A stretch of DNA of 39,736 nucleotides, from assembly GCA_030037175.1 (NCBI GenBank), contig JASHRV010000009.1, positions 1 to 39,736 on the forward strand. The letters are read 5' to 3'. The translations under genes were made by a program, and so were the position numbers. This document shows positions 18,017-27,055 of this stretch, piece after piece. Numbering within the stretch: position 1 is the first letter of the stretch; each line of letters opens with the position of its first letter. This DNA comes from Acetobacteraceae bacterium. Lineage in GTDB: Bacteria > Pseudomonadota > Alphaproteobacteria > Acetobacterales > Acetobacteraceae. The notes beneath the pieces were generated by a model. The model ran no database searches and was not told the DNA's origin. It saw only the letters and a list, made by a program, of their open reading frames with translations.

Positions 18017-19054
18017 ATGAGCAACCCCCGAACCCTCCCCGATCCGGGCAAGATCAGAAGCTTCCAGCGCGTGACCACGCCGGACGGTTTTTTCCTGATC
18101 TGCGCCCTCGATCATCTGTCCGACTTCCAGGCGCTGCTCGATCCCGACCCCGCGAAGGTGGACCACCGCCGGACCGTCGCCGGCAAGATCGAGCTGATCC
18201 GCGCGCTCGCGCCCGAAGTGAGCGCCTTCCTGCTCGATGCCGAGTTCGGCCTCGCCCAGGCCATCGCCTCGCGCGCCCTGCCCGGCAACGTCGGGCTGAT
18301 GGCGAGCATCGAGAACGAGGATTACCAGATTCCGCCCGGGGCCCGGCGCACGAGGCTGCGCGAGGGGTGGAGCGTCTGGCAGGCGAAAATGATCGGGGCC
18401 GATGTCCTGAAGCTGCTCTGGTTTTTCCGCCCCGACAGCGACACCGCCGATCATCAGCGCGACGTGGTGCGTCGCCTCGTCGATCAATGCGCTTCCTTGT
18501 CGCTCCCGCTCGTCGTCGAGCCGATCTGGTATCCGCTGCCGGACGAGGACCGGAGCAGTGCCGCGTGGCGAAGCCGGCGTGTGGATGGAATCATCGAGTC
18601 CGCCGCGGAAGCGGCGGCGCTCGGAACCGACATGCTGAAGGTCGAATTCCCCGGCGAGGTCGGCAGCGAAAACGAGAGGTCGGCAGCGCTCGCTGCGTGC
18701 AAGCGGCTCGATTCCGGAATTCGCGGCCTGCCCTGGGTGATTCTCTCGGCGGGCGTCGGCTACGACGCGTTCCGCGAGCAGGTGCGGATCGCGAGCCTCG
18801 CGGGAGCCTCCGGGTTTCTTGCCGGACGCTCCATCTGGCGCGACGCGGCGGCGACGCATGAGCCGGGGCAGCGGCGCATAGCAACGGCGGAAGCCGCTGC
18901 GCGGCTCAGGGAGCTTGCCGCCATCACCCGCGCCCATGGCCGACCCTACTGCCCTGCCCTCGACAGCGACGCGGCCGCGCACGCGTTTCCGAGCGGCTGG
19001 TATCGGCACTGGAACAGCGAAAGGGCGGGAGAATCCCAGATCGCCGCCGAGTAG
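18017..19054 (+). CDS. LacD/YihT-like class I aldolase (tagatose-bisphosphate aldolase family)
   Basis: 'FFLICALDHLSDF', 'AFLLDAEFGLAQAI', 'GADVLKLLWFFRPD', 'LPLVVEPIWYP', 'ALGTDMLKVEFPGE', 'PWVILSAGVGYDAFREQVRIASLAGASGFLAGRSIW'. Confidence 0.82.
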   Translation: MSNPRTLPDPGKIRSFQRVTTPDGFFLICALDHLSDFQALLDPDPAKVDHRRTVAGKIELIRALAPEVSAFLLDAEFGLAQAIASRALPGNVGLMASIENEDYQIPPGARRTRLREGWSVWQAKMIGADVLKLLWFFRPDSDTADHQRDVVRRLVDQCASLSLPLVVEPIWYPLPDEDRSSAAWRSRRVDGIIESAAEAAALGTDMLKVEFPGEVGSENERSAALAACKRLDSGIRGLPWVILSAGVGYDAFREQVRIASLAGASGFLAGRSIWRDAAATHEPGQRRIATAEAAARLRELAAITRAHGRPYCPALDSDAAAHAFPSGWYRHWNSERAGESQIAAE

Positions 19055-19137
19055 CGCTCCGTTGCCGTGCGCGAAAGGCTGAGCCCACCCGGCCACGCGC
19101 GCCCATTCAGCGGCGCGCGTGCCGGACAATCGGAGCG

Positions 19138-19890
19138 TCAGGTCACTTCCGTCGCGTAGCTGTATTCTTTCGTCTTGTAACGGCTGATGCGCAGCTCGAC
19201 GGGCTTTCCATTCACGTCCTTGGCGATTCGGACCACCTCGAGCAGAGGGTATCCTTCCTCGACCGCGAGATGCCGCGCCTCCTCGCGCGTCGCGCGGACC
19301 GCCCGCAATCGCTCGCTCGCGCGCGCAATGGTGATCAGAAAGCGGTCCTGATAGATAACATACATCTCGTCGGTCATCTCGGTGCCGAGCGTGACCGCGA
19401 GCTCCGGCATCAGCGCAACCGGCACCAGAATGCGCTCGAAAATGGCTGGATCCGCTCCGAACAGTCGAACCCGGGTGATCACGTGCAGCATCGTGCCGGG
19501 CTCCACGCCGAGCAGTCGCGCCTGCTCCCGTGTCGCTTTCCGCTGCGTCTGCGAAAGCGGCTGGCTGGTTGGGGTCAACCGCTTGCCGCCTTCGTCGACC
19601 ATCCGGAAGAATTGGAACAGCGCCCGTTGCGGCGTGTGGCGGGCAACATAGGTGCCGCGCCCCTGATGACGCACGATCAGCTTGTCGGCCTCGAGCGCCA
19701 TCAGCGCCTTGCGGACGGTGCCCTGACTCACATTGAACTCCGCCGCAAGCTGGAATTCGTTCGGAATCATCTCACCCGGCTGCCAGCGTCCCGACCCGAT
19801 CCATTGGGTCATCGTGGCCTTGACCTGCGCGTAAAGCGGCTGGAACGCCGCGCCGGATTTCCGCTCCGTCTCGCTCATGACCGCCCGCAT
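19138..19890 (-). CDS. GntR-family (HutC/UTRA) transcriptional regulator
   Basis: 'PLYAQVKATMTQWIGSGRWQPGEMIPNEFQLAAEFNVSQGTVRKALMALEADKLIVRHQGRGTYVA' then UTRA-like effector domain. Confidence 0.92.
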   Translation of the reverse strand: MRAVMSETERKSGAAFQPLYAQVKATMTQWIGSGRWQPGEMIPNEFQLAAEFNVSQGTVRKALMALEADKLIVRHQGRGTYVARHTPQRALFQFFRMVDEGGKRLTPTSQPLSQTQRKATREQARLLGVEPGTMLHVITRVRLFGADPAIFERILVPVALMPELAVTLGTEMTDEMYVIYQDRFLITIARASERLRAVRATREEARHLAVEEGYPLLEVVRIAKDVNGKPVELRISRYKTKEYSYATEVT

Positions 19891-19978
19891 TCCCCAGCGT
19901 CCTGCCCCCCGGCTCGGACTCCGTGCAGAACATGCAACTTATAGAGGATTGCCGGCAGAAAAGGAAAAAGAGAAAGAA

Positions 19979-20027
19979 TCTTCTTTTTCTGAGGAAAAAG
20001 AAGCAAAAAGACTTTAATCCGTTTTCC
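19979..20027 (-). terminator. Stem-loop repeat downstream of the SuyB-like gene
   Basis: Reverse complement contains CTTCTTTTTC-CTCA-GAAAAAGAAG perfect 10-bp stem; near-identical to 34660-34706. Confidence 0.55.
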
Positions 20028-20041
20028 GGACCACCGCCGCG

Positions 20042-21211
20042 TCAGGCGCTGCGATAGAGCTTCGTCATGACGAACTCGCGATGGCCAAGCGCTTCCGCCG
20101 CGGTCAGCCTGCCATTCACGGTCCGCTCGATCATCGCAATCAATCCGTCGCCTGCTTCGCCGATCGTCATCTCGCGGCGGAGTATGCCCGATACGTCGAG
20201 GTCGATATGCTCCGACATCGTACGCACTGTGCGCGGATTCCCCGAGATCTTGATCACCGGCACGATCGGATTGCCGATCACATTGCCCTGCCCTGTCGGG
20301 AAGGTGTGAACCACATAGCCGCCCGCCGCCATCAGGGTCACGCACTCCGCAGCCGCCGAGGACGTATCCATGTAATAAAGTCCGGGCCCCTGCGACGGAG
20401 TCTCGGCAGGCTGCAACACATCGATGAAGCGGCACTCGTGACCGATCTTCTCCAGATTGCCGAGTGCCTTTTCCTCGATCGTCGTGAGCCCGCCAAGGAT
20501 ATTTCCCTTGGTCGGCTGGCTGTCGGAAAGATCATCGGTCTTGTGCGCCTCGATCACTTCCTCCTGATACGCCTTCCACATGGCGTACCATTTTTCCCCG
20601 ATCTCCGGCGAGATTGCGCGCTTGCGCGCGAGGTGCTCGCCTCCCGTGATCTCCGAGGTCTCGCCGAACACGCCATAGATCCCCTGCGGAATCAGCTTAT
20701 CGTACATATTGCCGACCGTCGGGCATGAAGCGAGGCCGGTCGTCGTGTCGCTCTCCCCGCACTTGGTCGAGATCCAGAGATCGGAGACGGCAATCTCCTC
20801 GCGCTTCAGCTCCGAGGCCCATTGCAGGAACTCCTTCGCCTTGCGCGATGCATTGGCAATCGTGTTGAAATCCCCGTTCTGCTCGATCCAGAATCCCTCC
20901 GCCGGCTTGCCGGTCTCGCGGATGCCGTCGACCACACGTCCGGTCCAGGAGGGCTCGATGCCGATCACCACGACCGCGGCGACGTTCGGGTTGGCCCCGG
21001 TCCCGATCAGCGTGCGGAAATGCAGCTCAAGATCCTCGCCGAACTGCAGCCGCCCATAGGCATGCGGAATCGCGAGCGTGCCCTTCACGTTGTTCGCCAC
21101 CGCTTCGCAGGCAGCGTTCGAGAGATCGTCGAGCGGCAGGATCACCACGTGATTGCGCACGCCGACGCGGCCATTCTCGCGCCGCCATCCGGTCAGCTTC
21201 ATCGCCTTCAT
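20042..21211 (-). CDS. suyB: UxaA-family dehydratase/lyase large subunit, (2R)-sulfolactate sulfo-lyase beta (SuyB)-like
   Basis: '[32 protein letters not shown]', '[10 protein letters not shown]', '[24 protein letters not shown]', '[19 protein letters not shown]'; start ATG 21211. Confidence 0.62.
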   Translation of the reverse strand: MKAMKLTGWRRENGRVGVRNHVVILPLDDLSNAACEAVANNVKGTLAIPHAYGRLQFGEDLELHFRTLIGTGANPNVAAVVVIGIEPSWTGRVVDGIRETGKPAEGFWIEQNGDFNTIANASRKAKEFLQWASELKREEIAVSDLWISTKCGESDTTTGLASCPTVGNMYDKLIPQGIYGVFGETSEITGGEHLARKRAISPEIGEKWYAMWKAYQEEVIEAHKTDDLSDSQPTKGNILGGLTTIEEKALGNLEKIGHECRFIDVLQPAETPSQGPGLYYMDTSSAAAECVTLMAAGGYVVHTFPTGQGNVIGNPIVPVIKISGNPRTVRTMSEHIDLDVSGILRREMTIGEAGDGLIAMIERTVNGRLTAAEALGHREFVMTKLYRSA

Positions 21212-21221
21212 ATCCCGCCCC

Positions 21222-21509
21222 TTACCAGCGCTTCGTCTTGAGGTTGTGCGTATGGACATGGCCGCCCTTGGCGACGGCAGCGACGATCCGGCCGATATCC
21301 TCGCCGTACTTGATCGCGGTGTCGCCCGGCTTCAAATCGCGCAACGCGATCTTGTGGCCGATGGGCACGTCCTCGATCGCCGCGAGCCGAAAGCTCGAAT
21401 CATCGCGCGTGACCACGCACAGCATATCGGTGCCGGCCCTCAGCCCCTCGATCACGACGACACCGACATTATCCTCCGGATCGTGCACCAGGAGTTGGGG
21501 TATGGTCAT
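21222..21509 (-). CDS. suyA: SAF-domain small subunit, UxaA N-terminal/SuyA-like
   Basis: '[24 protein letters not shown]', '[52 protein letters not shown]'; 10 nt upstream of the large subunit. Confidence 0.62.
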   Translation of the reverse strand: MTIPQLLVHDPEDNVGVVVIEGLRAGTDMLCVVTRDDSSFRLAAIEDVPIGHKIALRDLKPGDTAIKYGEDIGRIVAAVAKGGHVHTHNLKTKRW

Positions 21510-21540
21510 AATCAACCGGCTCCTCTCTCGACCACTGATA

Positions 21541-21572
21541 TATCTTATATAAGATAAGCTTGCCCACGTCAA
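21541..21572 (-). promoter_or_regulatory. Candidate promoter and palindromic operator for the SuyAB-like operon
   Basis: Minus strand TTGACG (21567-21572), 17 nt, TATAAG (21544-21549); 16-bp perfect palindrome TATCTTATATAAGATA at 21541-21556. Confidence 0.55.
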
Positions 21573-22477
21573 TTCGCCTCCCCGCCGGGAACCTCCGCAA
21601 TCTCCCGGAGCAGCCGGGCAACGGCGTTCGCCGCCGCCGTTTGCCGGTTCTGCGCCGACTGCGCGAGGACCACCGCAACGGTCGGCGGCCCGCCCGTCAG
21701 CGTCACCGCCGCAAGCCGCCCGGCCCGCATGGCCTCGTGAACGAGCGGGCGCGGCACGAGCGCGTATCCGAGGCCGGCCTCGAGCAAGGCGAGCGTCGCC
21801 ATGTCCGAATCGACCTCGGCGGCGATCGAAAGGCTGACGCTGGCCGTGCGGGCGGCGCCCTCAAGCGCGGCACGAAGCCCATGCCGGCGGGTCTCGACGA
21901 TAAGCGGCAGACCCGCGGCAACGGCGAACGAAACCGGCCCGTTCGCGAGCAGCGGGGCGCCCGTGCGCCCGGCAAGGCAGAGCGCCGCCTCGCAGAGCCC
22001 GATCGCGCGATGCTCCGGCCTCGCCTCTCCGGCATGAAGGCTCGCGAGGTCGAGCTCGCCTCCCGCCAGCGCCTCGGCAAGATCCCCGCTCTGCCCGTCC
22101 CGCAGCACCAGCCTGACCTCCGGAAGCCGCGCCTTCGCCTCGACGACGAGGCGCGGCAGCAGCGGGCGGCAGAGCCAGGCCAGCAGGCCAAGCCTCACCT
22201 CTCCCGCGATCGCCCGTCCGGGATTCGCGATCTCGTCCTTGAGCTCGCGCGCGGCGTCGAGAATCCGGCGCACATGGCGCTTGAGCTCCAGGCCCTGTTC
22301 GGTCGGGTGCACGCCGCGCCCATCGCGGCGGAAGAGCGTGCAGCCAAGCTCGGCCTCGAGCGCGGTGATCTGCGCCGAGAGAGCGGACGGCACGGTGCCG
22401 AGCAGCGCGGCGGCCTTGTTCAGGCTCTCGACCTCGGCGGCAACCAGGAACTGGCGGAGCTGGCGGAACGTGGGCAT
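21569..22477 (-). CDS. LysR-family transcriptional regulator
   Basis: 'RQLRQFLVAAEVESLNKAAALLGTVPSALSAQITALEAELGCTLFRRDGRGVHPTEQG'. Confidence 0.93.
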   Translation of the reverse strand: MPTFRQLRQFLVAAEVESLNKAAALLGTVPSALSAQITALEAELGCTLFRRDGRGVHPTEQGLELKRHVRRILDAARELKDEIANPGRAIAGEVRLGLLAWLCRPLLPRLVVEAKARLPEVRLVLRDGQSGDLAEALAGGELDLASLHAGEARPEHRAIGLCEAALCLAGRTGAPLLANGPVSFAVAAGLPLIVETRRHGLRAALEGAARTASVSLSIAAEVDSDMATLALLEAGLGYALVPRPLVHEAMRAGRLAAVTLTGGPPTVAVVLAQSAQNRQTAAANAVARLLREIAEVPGGEAN

Positions 22478-22649
22478 GCATGAATGAAGGCCGAATCCGC
22501 CCGATATAACAAAATCAGAATGCTGATAAAATAAAGCGCTCCATTCCCTCCTTCGCCTGCATGCGCAACCCTGCGGCGCGAAGACCAGCCGGCGCCGGTG
22601 GCCACCGCAGCCCTGCGGGCGTCATGAGGGAGGAATGAACGCGGTTCTT

Positions 22650-23561
22650 TCAGCCTGCCGTTGCGGCATGACGCACCGCGAGCTCGCGCACCGAGGCGAT
22701 GACCTGCCGCGCGGCGAAGCTCTGCGGGCGATGGGCAAGGCGCGCGATCATCAGCCGCCGCGCGAGCGGCGGCGCGCCGATCGGCTGCGCCGTCACCTGC
22801 CCGGATGCCGCCTCGCGCATCACCGTGAAGGCCGGCAGAACCGTGTGGCCGAGCCCGGCCACGACGAGATTCTTGATCGCCGCGACCGCATCGAGCTCGA
22901 CCGCGACGGTAAGCCCTATCCCGTGCCGCGCGGCCTCTTCTTCCAGGAGTACGCGCAGCCCGCTCTTGGGCGAGGGCAGGATCAGCTCGATCCGCTCGAG
23001 TGCTGCCAGCGGTATGACCGGCTCGGCCGAGACCGCATGCCCGGCGGCGCTGACGAGGCACAGCGGCTCGTCGATCAGGGGCTCCACGGCGAGGCGTCCG
23101 AAATCGGCGCGCTGATGCAGGATCGCGACATCGGCCTCGCGCGTCCTGATCAGCTCCATCGCAACACTGGTCGCGGCCTCGGTGACGCGCAGCGCAATCC
23201 CCGGAAAACGGTGCCGCAGCGTGGCGTAGAGATCGGGCAGCAGCCCGGCGCTGATGCTCGCGGGAAGGGCGAGCGAAACCAGGCCGACCGGCGCCGCCGG
23301 CCGGCGGCTGAGTGCTGCCGGCAGCGCATCGAGATCGGCGAGGATCTTGCCCGCCTCCGCCGCGAAGCGCGCGCCCGCCGCCGTCGGCTGCACCCCGCGC
23401 CCCGTGCGCCTGAGCAGCCTCTGGCCGAGCTCGCCCTCGAGCGCGCGGATCTGCCGGCTGAGCGCGGGCTGGGTCACACCGAGCGAAGCCGCCGCGCGCG
23501 AGACGCTCTCGAGCTCGACCGCCTTGAGGAAATAACGAAGGTCGCGGGTTTCCATCGCCAT
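22650..23561 (-). CDS. LysR-family transcriptional regulator
   Basis: 'RDLRYFLKAVELESVSRAAASLGVTQPALSRQIRALEGELGQRLLRRTGRGVQPTAAG'. Confidence 0.93.
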   Translation of the reverse strand: MAMETRDLRYFLKAVELESVSRAAASLGVTQPALSRQIRALEGELGQRLLRRTGRGVQPTAAGARFAAEAGKILADLDALPAALSRRPAAPVGLVSLALPASISAGLLPDLYATLRHRFPGIALRVTEAATSVAMELIRTREADVAILHQRADFGRLAVEPLIDEPLCLVSAAGHAVSAEPVIPLAALERIELILPSPKSGLRVLLEEEAARHGIGLTVAVELDAVAAIKNLVVAGLGHTVLPAFTVMREAASGQVTAQPIGAPPLARRLMIARLAHRPQSFAARQVIASVRELAVRHAATAG

Positions 23562-23613
23562 CCATTCGGCGAAAATCGCGGCGCCGTTTCAGCTCTTTCA
23601 GCGAGGACAAAGG

Positions 23614-24408
23614 ATGCCGGGACGGCTTGAAGGTCAAGTGGCACTCGTGTTCGGGGCCGGCTCAGTCGGGCCCGGCTGGGGCAACGGCAAGGCAACATCG
23701 GTGCTCTTCGCGCGCGAGGGCGCGAAAGTCGTCGCGATCGACATCAATCCGGCCGCGGCCGAGGAAACGCGCGCCATCATCGCGGGCGAAGGCGGCACGT
23801 GCGATGCCGCCACCGCCGACGTCACCTCCTCGGAAGCGGTGCGCGCCGTCGTCGACGCGGCGCTGCGCCGCCACGGCCGCATCGACATCCTGCACAACAA
23901 TGTCGGCATCACCGAAATGGGCGGCCCGGTCGAGCTTTCCGAGGAAGCCTGGCACCGCGTCCTCGATATCAACGCAACCGGAATGTTCCTCACCTGCAAG
24001 CACGTGCTGCCGGTGATGGAACGGCAAGGAAAAGGCGCGATCGTCAACATCTCCTCGCTCGCCGCGATCCGCTACACGGGCTACCCGTACATCGCCTATT
24101 ACGCGGCGAAGGGCGCGGTGAACCAGTTCACGGTCGGGCTCGCGCTGCAATACGCGGCCAAGGGCATCCGCGTGAACGCGATCATGCCCGGCTACATGAA
24201 CACCCCGCTCATCCACCAGCAGATCGCGGGCCAATATGCCTCCGGCGAGGAGATGGTGCGCGCGCGCGATTCCCTCTCGCCCACCGGCAAGATGGGCACC
24301 GGCTGGGACATCGCCCATGCCGCGCTCTTCCTCGCTTCCGACGAGGCCGCCTACATCACCGGCGTCTGCCTGCCGGTCGATGGCGGCGTGCATTGCCGCG
24401 TCGGTTGA
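23614..24408 (+). CDS. Short-chain dehydrogenase/reductase
   Basis: Cofactor-binding N-terminus 'VALVFGAGSVGPGWGNGKAT', 'HNNVGITEMGG', 'YIAYYAAKGAV' (YxxxK), 'ITGVCLPVDGG'. Confidence 0.92.
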   Translation: MPGRLEGQVALVFGAGSVGPGWGNGKATSVLFAREGAKVVAIDINPAAAEETRAIIAGEGGTCDAATADVTSSEAVRAVVDAALRRHGRIDILHNNVGITEMGGPVELSEEAWHRVLDINATGMFLTCKHVLPVMERQGKGAIVNISSLAAIRYTGYPYIAYYAAKGAVNQFTVGLALQYAAKGIRVNAIMPGYMNTPLIHQQIAGQYASGEEMVRARDSLSPTGKMGTGWDIAHAALFLASDEAAYITGVCLPVDGGVHCRVG

Positions 24409-24431
24409 TCGTGCCCGCGCAGCAACCGCCC

Positions 24432-25691
24432 ATGACCGGCCCCCGCATCGAGGCCGACTACGCGATCGAAACCACGTTCCCGCCGCGGGAAGCGGCCGCG
24501 GTCATGGCCGGCGAGCAGTCGAGCGGCACTTTCGTTGCGGTTCCGGGCGAAACCCCGGAGCTGCTCGCCCGCGCCGCCGCCCGCGTCGAACGGATCGAGA
24601 TCGCGGGCGAGGTCGCCGAGCCCTCGCTTCCCGGCGCCGCCGCCCCGCCCGGACCCCATCGCCCCCGCGTCCGCGCCGAGGTCACGCTCTCCTGGCCGAT
24701 CGAGAATTTCGGCACCTCGCTGCCCAACCTGCTCGCCGCGATCGCCGGCAATCTCTTCGAGCTTCGCCAGCTCTCCGGCATCCGCATCCTCGATCTCCGC
24801 CTCCCGACCGCCTTCGCCGAAGCCTGTCCCGGCCCGCGCTTCGCGGTCGAAGGAACCCGCCGCCTCGCGGGCGTCCACGGCCGGCCGCTCCTCGGCACCA
24901 TCGTCAAGCCCAGCATCGGCCTGCACCCCGAAGCCATCGCCGGGCTCGTCAAAACGCTTGCCGCAGCCGGCATCGATTTCATCAAGGACGACGAGCTGCA
25001 ATCCGACAGCCGCCACGCGCCTTTCGAGACGCGCGCCCGGGCGGTGATGCGCGAGATCAACGAAGCCGCCGAGCGCAGCGGCCGGAAGGTCATGTACGCC
25101 TTCAACATCACCGGCGATCTCGATCAGATGAAGCGCCGGCACGACCTCGTGCGCGATCTCGGCGGAACCTGCGTGATGGCGAGCCTCAATTCCGTCGGCC
25201 TCGTCGGCATGCTCGCCCTCGCCCGCCACGCGGAGCTCCCGATCCACGCGCACCGCAACGGCTGGGGCGCGCTCTCGCGCCATCCGATGCTCGGCTGGTC
25301 CTATGTCGCCTGGCAGAAGATCTGGCGGCTCGCTGGCGCCGACCACATGCACGTCAACGGGCTCGCCAACAAATTCGCCGAGCCGGACGAGAGCGTGCTC
25401 GCCTCGGCGCGTACCTGCCTCACCCCGCTCTTCCCCGAAAAACCCTGCCTCGTCATGCCGGTTTTTTCCTCGGGCCAGACCGCGCGCCAGGCCGCCGGCA
25501 CCTATCGGGGGCTCGGCTCGATCGACCTCATCCATCTCGCGGGCGGCGGCATCCTCGCCCATCCCGGCGGCCCCGCCGCCGGCCTCGCCAGCCTCCGCGA
25601 AGCCTGGGAAGCGGCGATCGCGGGCGTCCCGCTCGAGGAACACGCGCGCGCCCACCCCGCCCTCGCCCAGGCGCTGGCGCGCTTTCCGTGA
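24432..25691 (+). CDS. RuBisCO-like protein (form IV-type large-subunit superfamily)
   Basis: 'LLGTIVKPSIGLHPEAIAGLVKTLAAAGIDFIKDDELQ' with KDDE carbamylation-type motif; 'IHAHRNGWG'; 'SSGQTARQAAGTYRGLGSIDLIHLAGGGILAHPGGPAAG'. Confidence 0.9.
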   Translation: MTGPRIEADYAIETTFPPREAAAVMAGEQSSGTFVAVPGETPELLARAAARVERIEIAGEVAEPSLPGAAAPPGPHRPRVRAEVTLSWPIENFGTSLPNLLAAIAGNLFELRQLSGIRILDLRLPTAFAEACPGPRFAVEGTRRLAGVHGRPLLGTIVKPSIGLHPEAIAGLVKTLAAAGIDFIKDDELQSDSRHAPFETRARAVMREINEAAERSGRKVMYAFNITGDLDQMKRRHDLVRDLGGTCVMASLNSVGLVGMLALARHAELPIHAHRNGWGALSRHPMLGWSYVAWQKIWRLAGADHMHVNGLANKFAEPDESVLASARTCLTPLFPEKPCLVMPVFSSGQTARQAAGTYRGLGSIDLIHLAGGGILAHPGGPAAGLASLREAWEAAIAGVPLEEHARAHPALAQALARFP

Positions 25692-27055
25692 CCCCGGCTC
25701 CCCTCCCCGCCAACCGGCCTCTCATCGCCTGGTATGGCGATGACTTCACGGGCGCCGCCGCCGTGATGGAAACGCTCGCCTTCGCCGGGCTTCCCGCCGT
25801 GCTTTTCCTCGACATACCTACCCCGGAACAAATCCGCGCCTTCGCCGATTGCCGCGCCTTCGGCATCGCCGGCATCGCGCGCGCCAAAAGCCCCGCCTGG
25901 ATGGAGCACGCGCTCCCGCCCATCTTCCACGCCCTCGCCCGCTTCGACGCCGCGATCGCCCAATACAAGGTCTGCTCGACCTTCGATTCCTCGCCAGCCA
26001 TCGGCTCCATCGGCCGCGCCGCAACCCTCGCCGCGCCCATCCTCGGCGGCGCCTGGACCCCGCTCCTCGTCGCCTCACCCGCCGTCGGCCGCTACCAGGC
26101 GTTCGGAAATCTCTTCGCCCGGGCCGGCGATTCCATCCATCGCCTCGACCGCCATCCCACCATGCGCCGCCATCCCGTCACGCCGATGACGGAATCGGAC
26201 GTGCGCCTCCACCTCGCCCAACAAACGAGCGCACCCATCTCGCTCGTTGATCTGGTCGCGATGAAAGCAGGCCGCGGCGACGCCGCGCTCGCCGCCGCCC
26301 TCGCCGCCGGCGCCGAAATCATCGCCCTCGACGTCGTCGATTCCGAAACGCTGCGCGAGGCCGGCCGCCTCATCTGGGCCCATCGCGGCCAGCGCCTCTT
26401 CGCGATCGGCTCCCAAGGGCTCGAGGAAGCACTCATCGCCCATTGGCGCGCCGCGAACCTGCTCGCCGCCCCGCCCCCGCCGCCGCCCGCCGCGCCGGTC
26501 GACCGCGTCGCCATCGTCTCCGGCTCCTGCTCGCCACTCACCGCCGCGCAAATCGCCTGGGCCGAAACACACGGATTCCGCGCCATCCGCCTCGACGCCG
26601 CCGGCGCGGTCGATCCCGCACGCTGGCAAACGCTCGTCCAGAACGCAGCCGCTTCCGCGCTCGCAAGCCTCGCCGAAGGCCACGACCCCATCGTCTTCAC
26701 CGCCCGCGGGCCGGACGATCCCGCCTCCGCGGCCCTCAACACCGCCCTCGCCGCCAGCGGCGCGAACGCAGAGACAGTGCATGAACGAATCGGCGACGGC
26801 CTCGGCCGTATCCTCGCCGCGCTCCGCCGCAAAGCGCGCCTTACCCGCGTCGTCATCGCCGGGGGCGACACATCAAGCCGCGCCGCCGGCGCGCTCGGCC
26901 TCGCCGCGCTCACCGCCGCCGCACCCCTGCAAGCCGGCGCCGCCCTCTTCGAAGGACACGCCGCCAACGCCAACACGCCAAAACTCGAAATCGCGCTCAA
27001 GGGCGGGCAAATGGGCGGGCCGGACTATTTCGGCCGCATCAAGGACGGCCAGTGA
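25688..27055 (+). CDS. Four-carbon acid sugar kinase family (DUF1537; OtnK/LtnK/OiaK-like)
   Basis: 'IAWYGDDFTGAAAVMETLAFAGL', 'CSTFDSSPAIGSIGRA', 'VSGSCSPLTAAQIAWA', 'VIAGGDTSSRAAGALG', 'LKGGQMGGPDYFGRI'; GTG start overlaps RLP stop. Confidence 0.9.
   Translation: MTPAPLPANRPLIAWYGDDFTGAAAVMETLAFAGLPAVLFLDIPTPEQIRAFADCRAFGIAGIARAKSPAWMEHALPPIFHALARFDAAIAQYKVCSTFDSSPAIGSIGRAATLAAPILGGAWTPLLVASPAVGRYQAFGNLFARAGDSIHRLDRHPTMRRHPVTPMTESDVRLHLAQQTSAPISLVDLVAMKAGRGDAALAAALAAGAEIIALDVVDSETLREAGRLIWAHRGQRLFAIGSQGLEEALIAHWRAANLLAAPPPPPPAAPVDRVAIVSGSCSPLTAAQIAWAETHGFRAIRLDAAGAVDPARWQTLVQNAAASALASLAEGHDPIVFTARGPDDPASAALNTALAASGANAETVHERIGDGLGRILAALRRKARLTRVVIAGGDTSSRAAGALGLAALTAAAPLQAGAALFEGHAANANTPKLEIALKGGQMGGPDYFGRIKDGQ

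Noticed and set aside
16616-19129. 837-aa minus-strand ORF opposite the permease/kinase/aldolase genes
   Set aside because: Antisense shadow ORF typical of high GC; low-complexity Arg/Gly/Glu composition and no domain, while the plus strand encodes clear enzymes.
13602-21509. Complete sulfoquinovose sulfo-EMP pathway (aldolase + kinase + SuyAB)
   Set aside because: No sulfoquinovosidase, SQ isomerase, sulfolactaldehyde dehydrogenase or sulfonate exporter is recognisable nearby, and the kinase is not PfkB/YihV-like; kept only as a possible substrate test.
24236-27055. 939-aa plus ORF apparently spanning RLP and kinase
   Set aside because: Its N-terminal half is an out-of-frame reading of SDR/RLP; the real kinase starts at GTG 25688.
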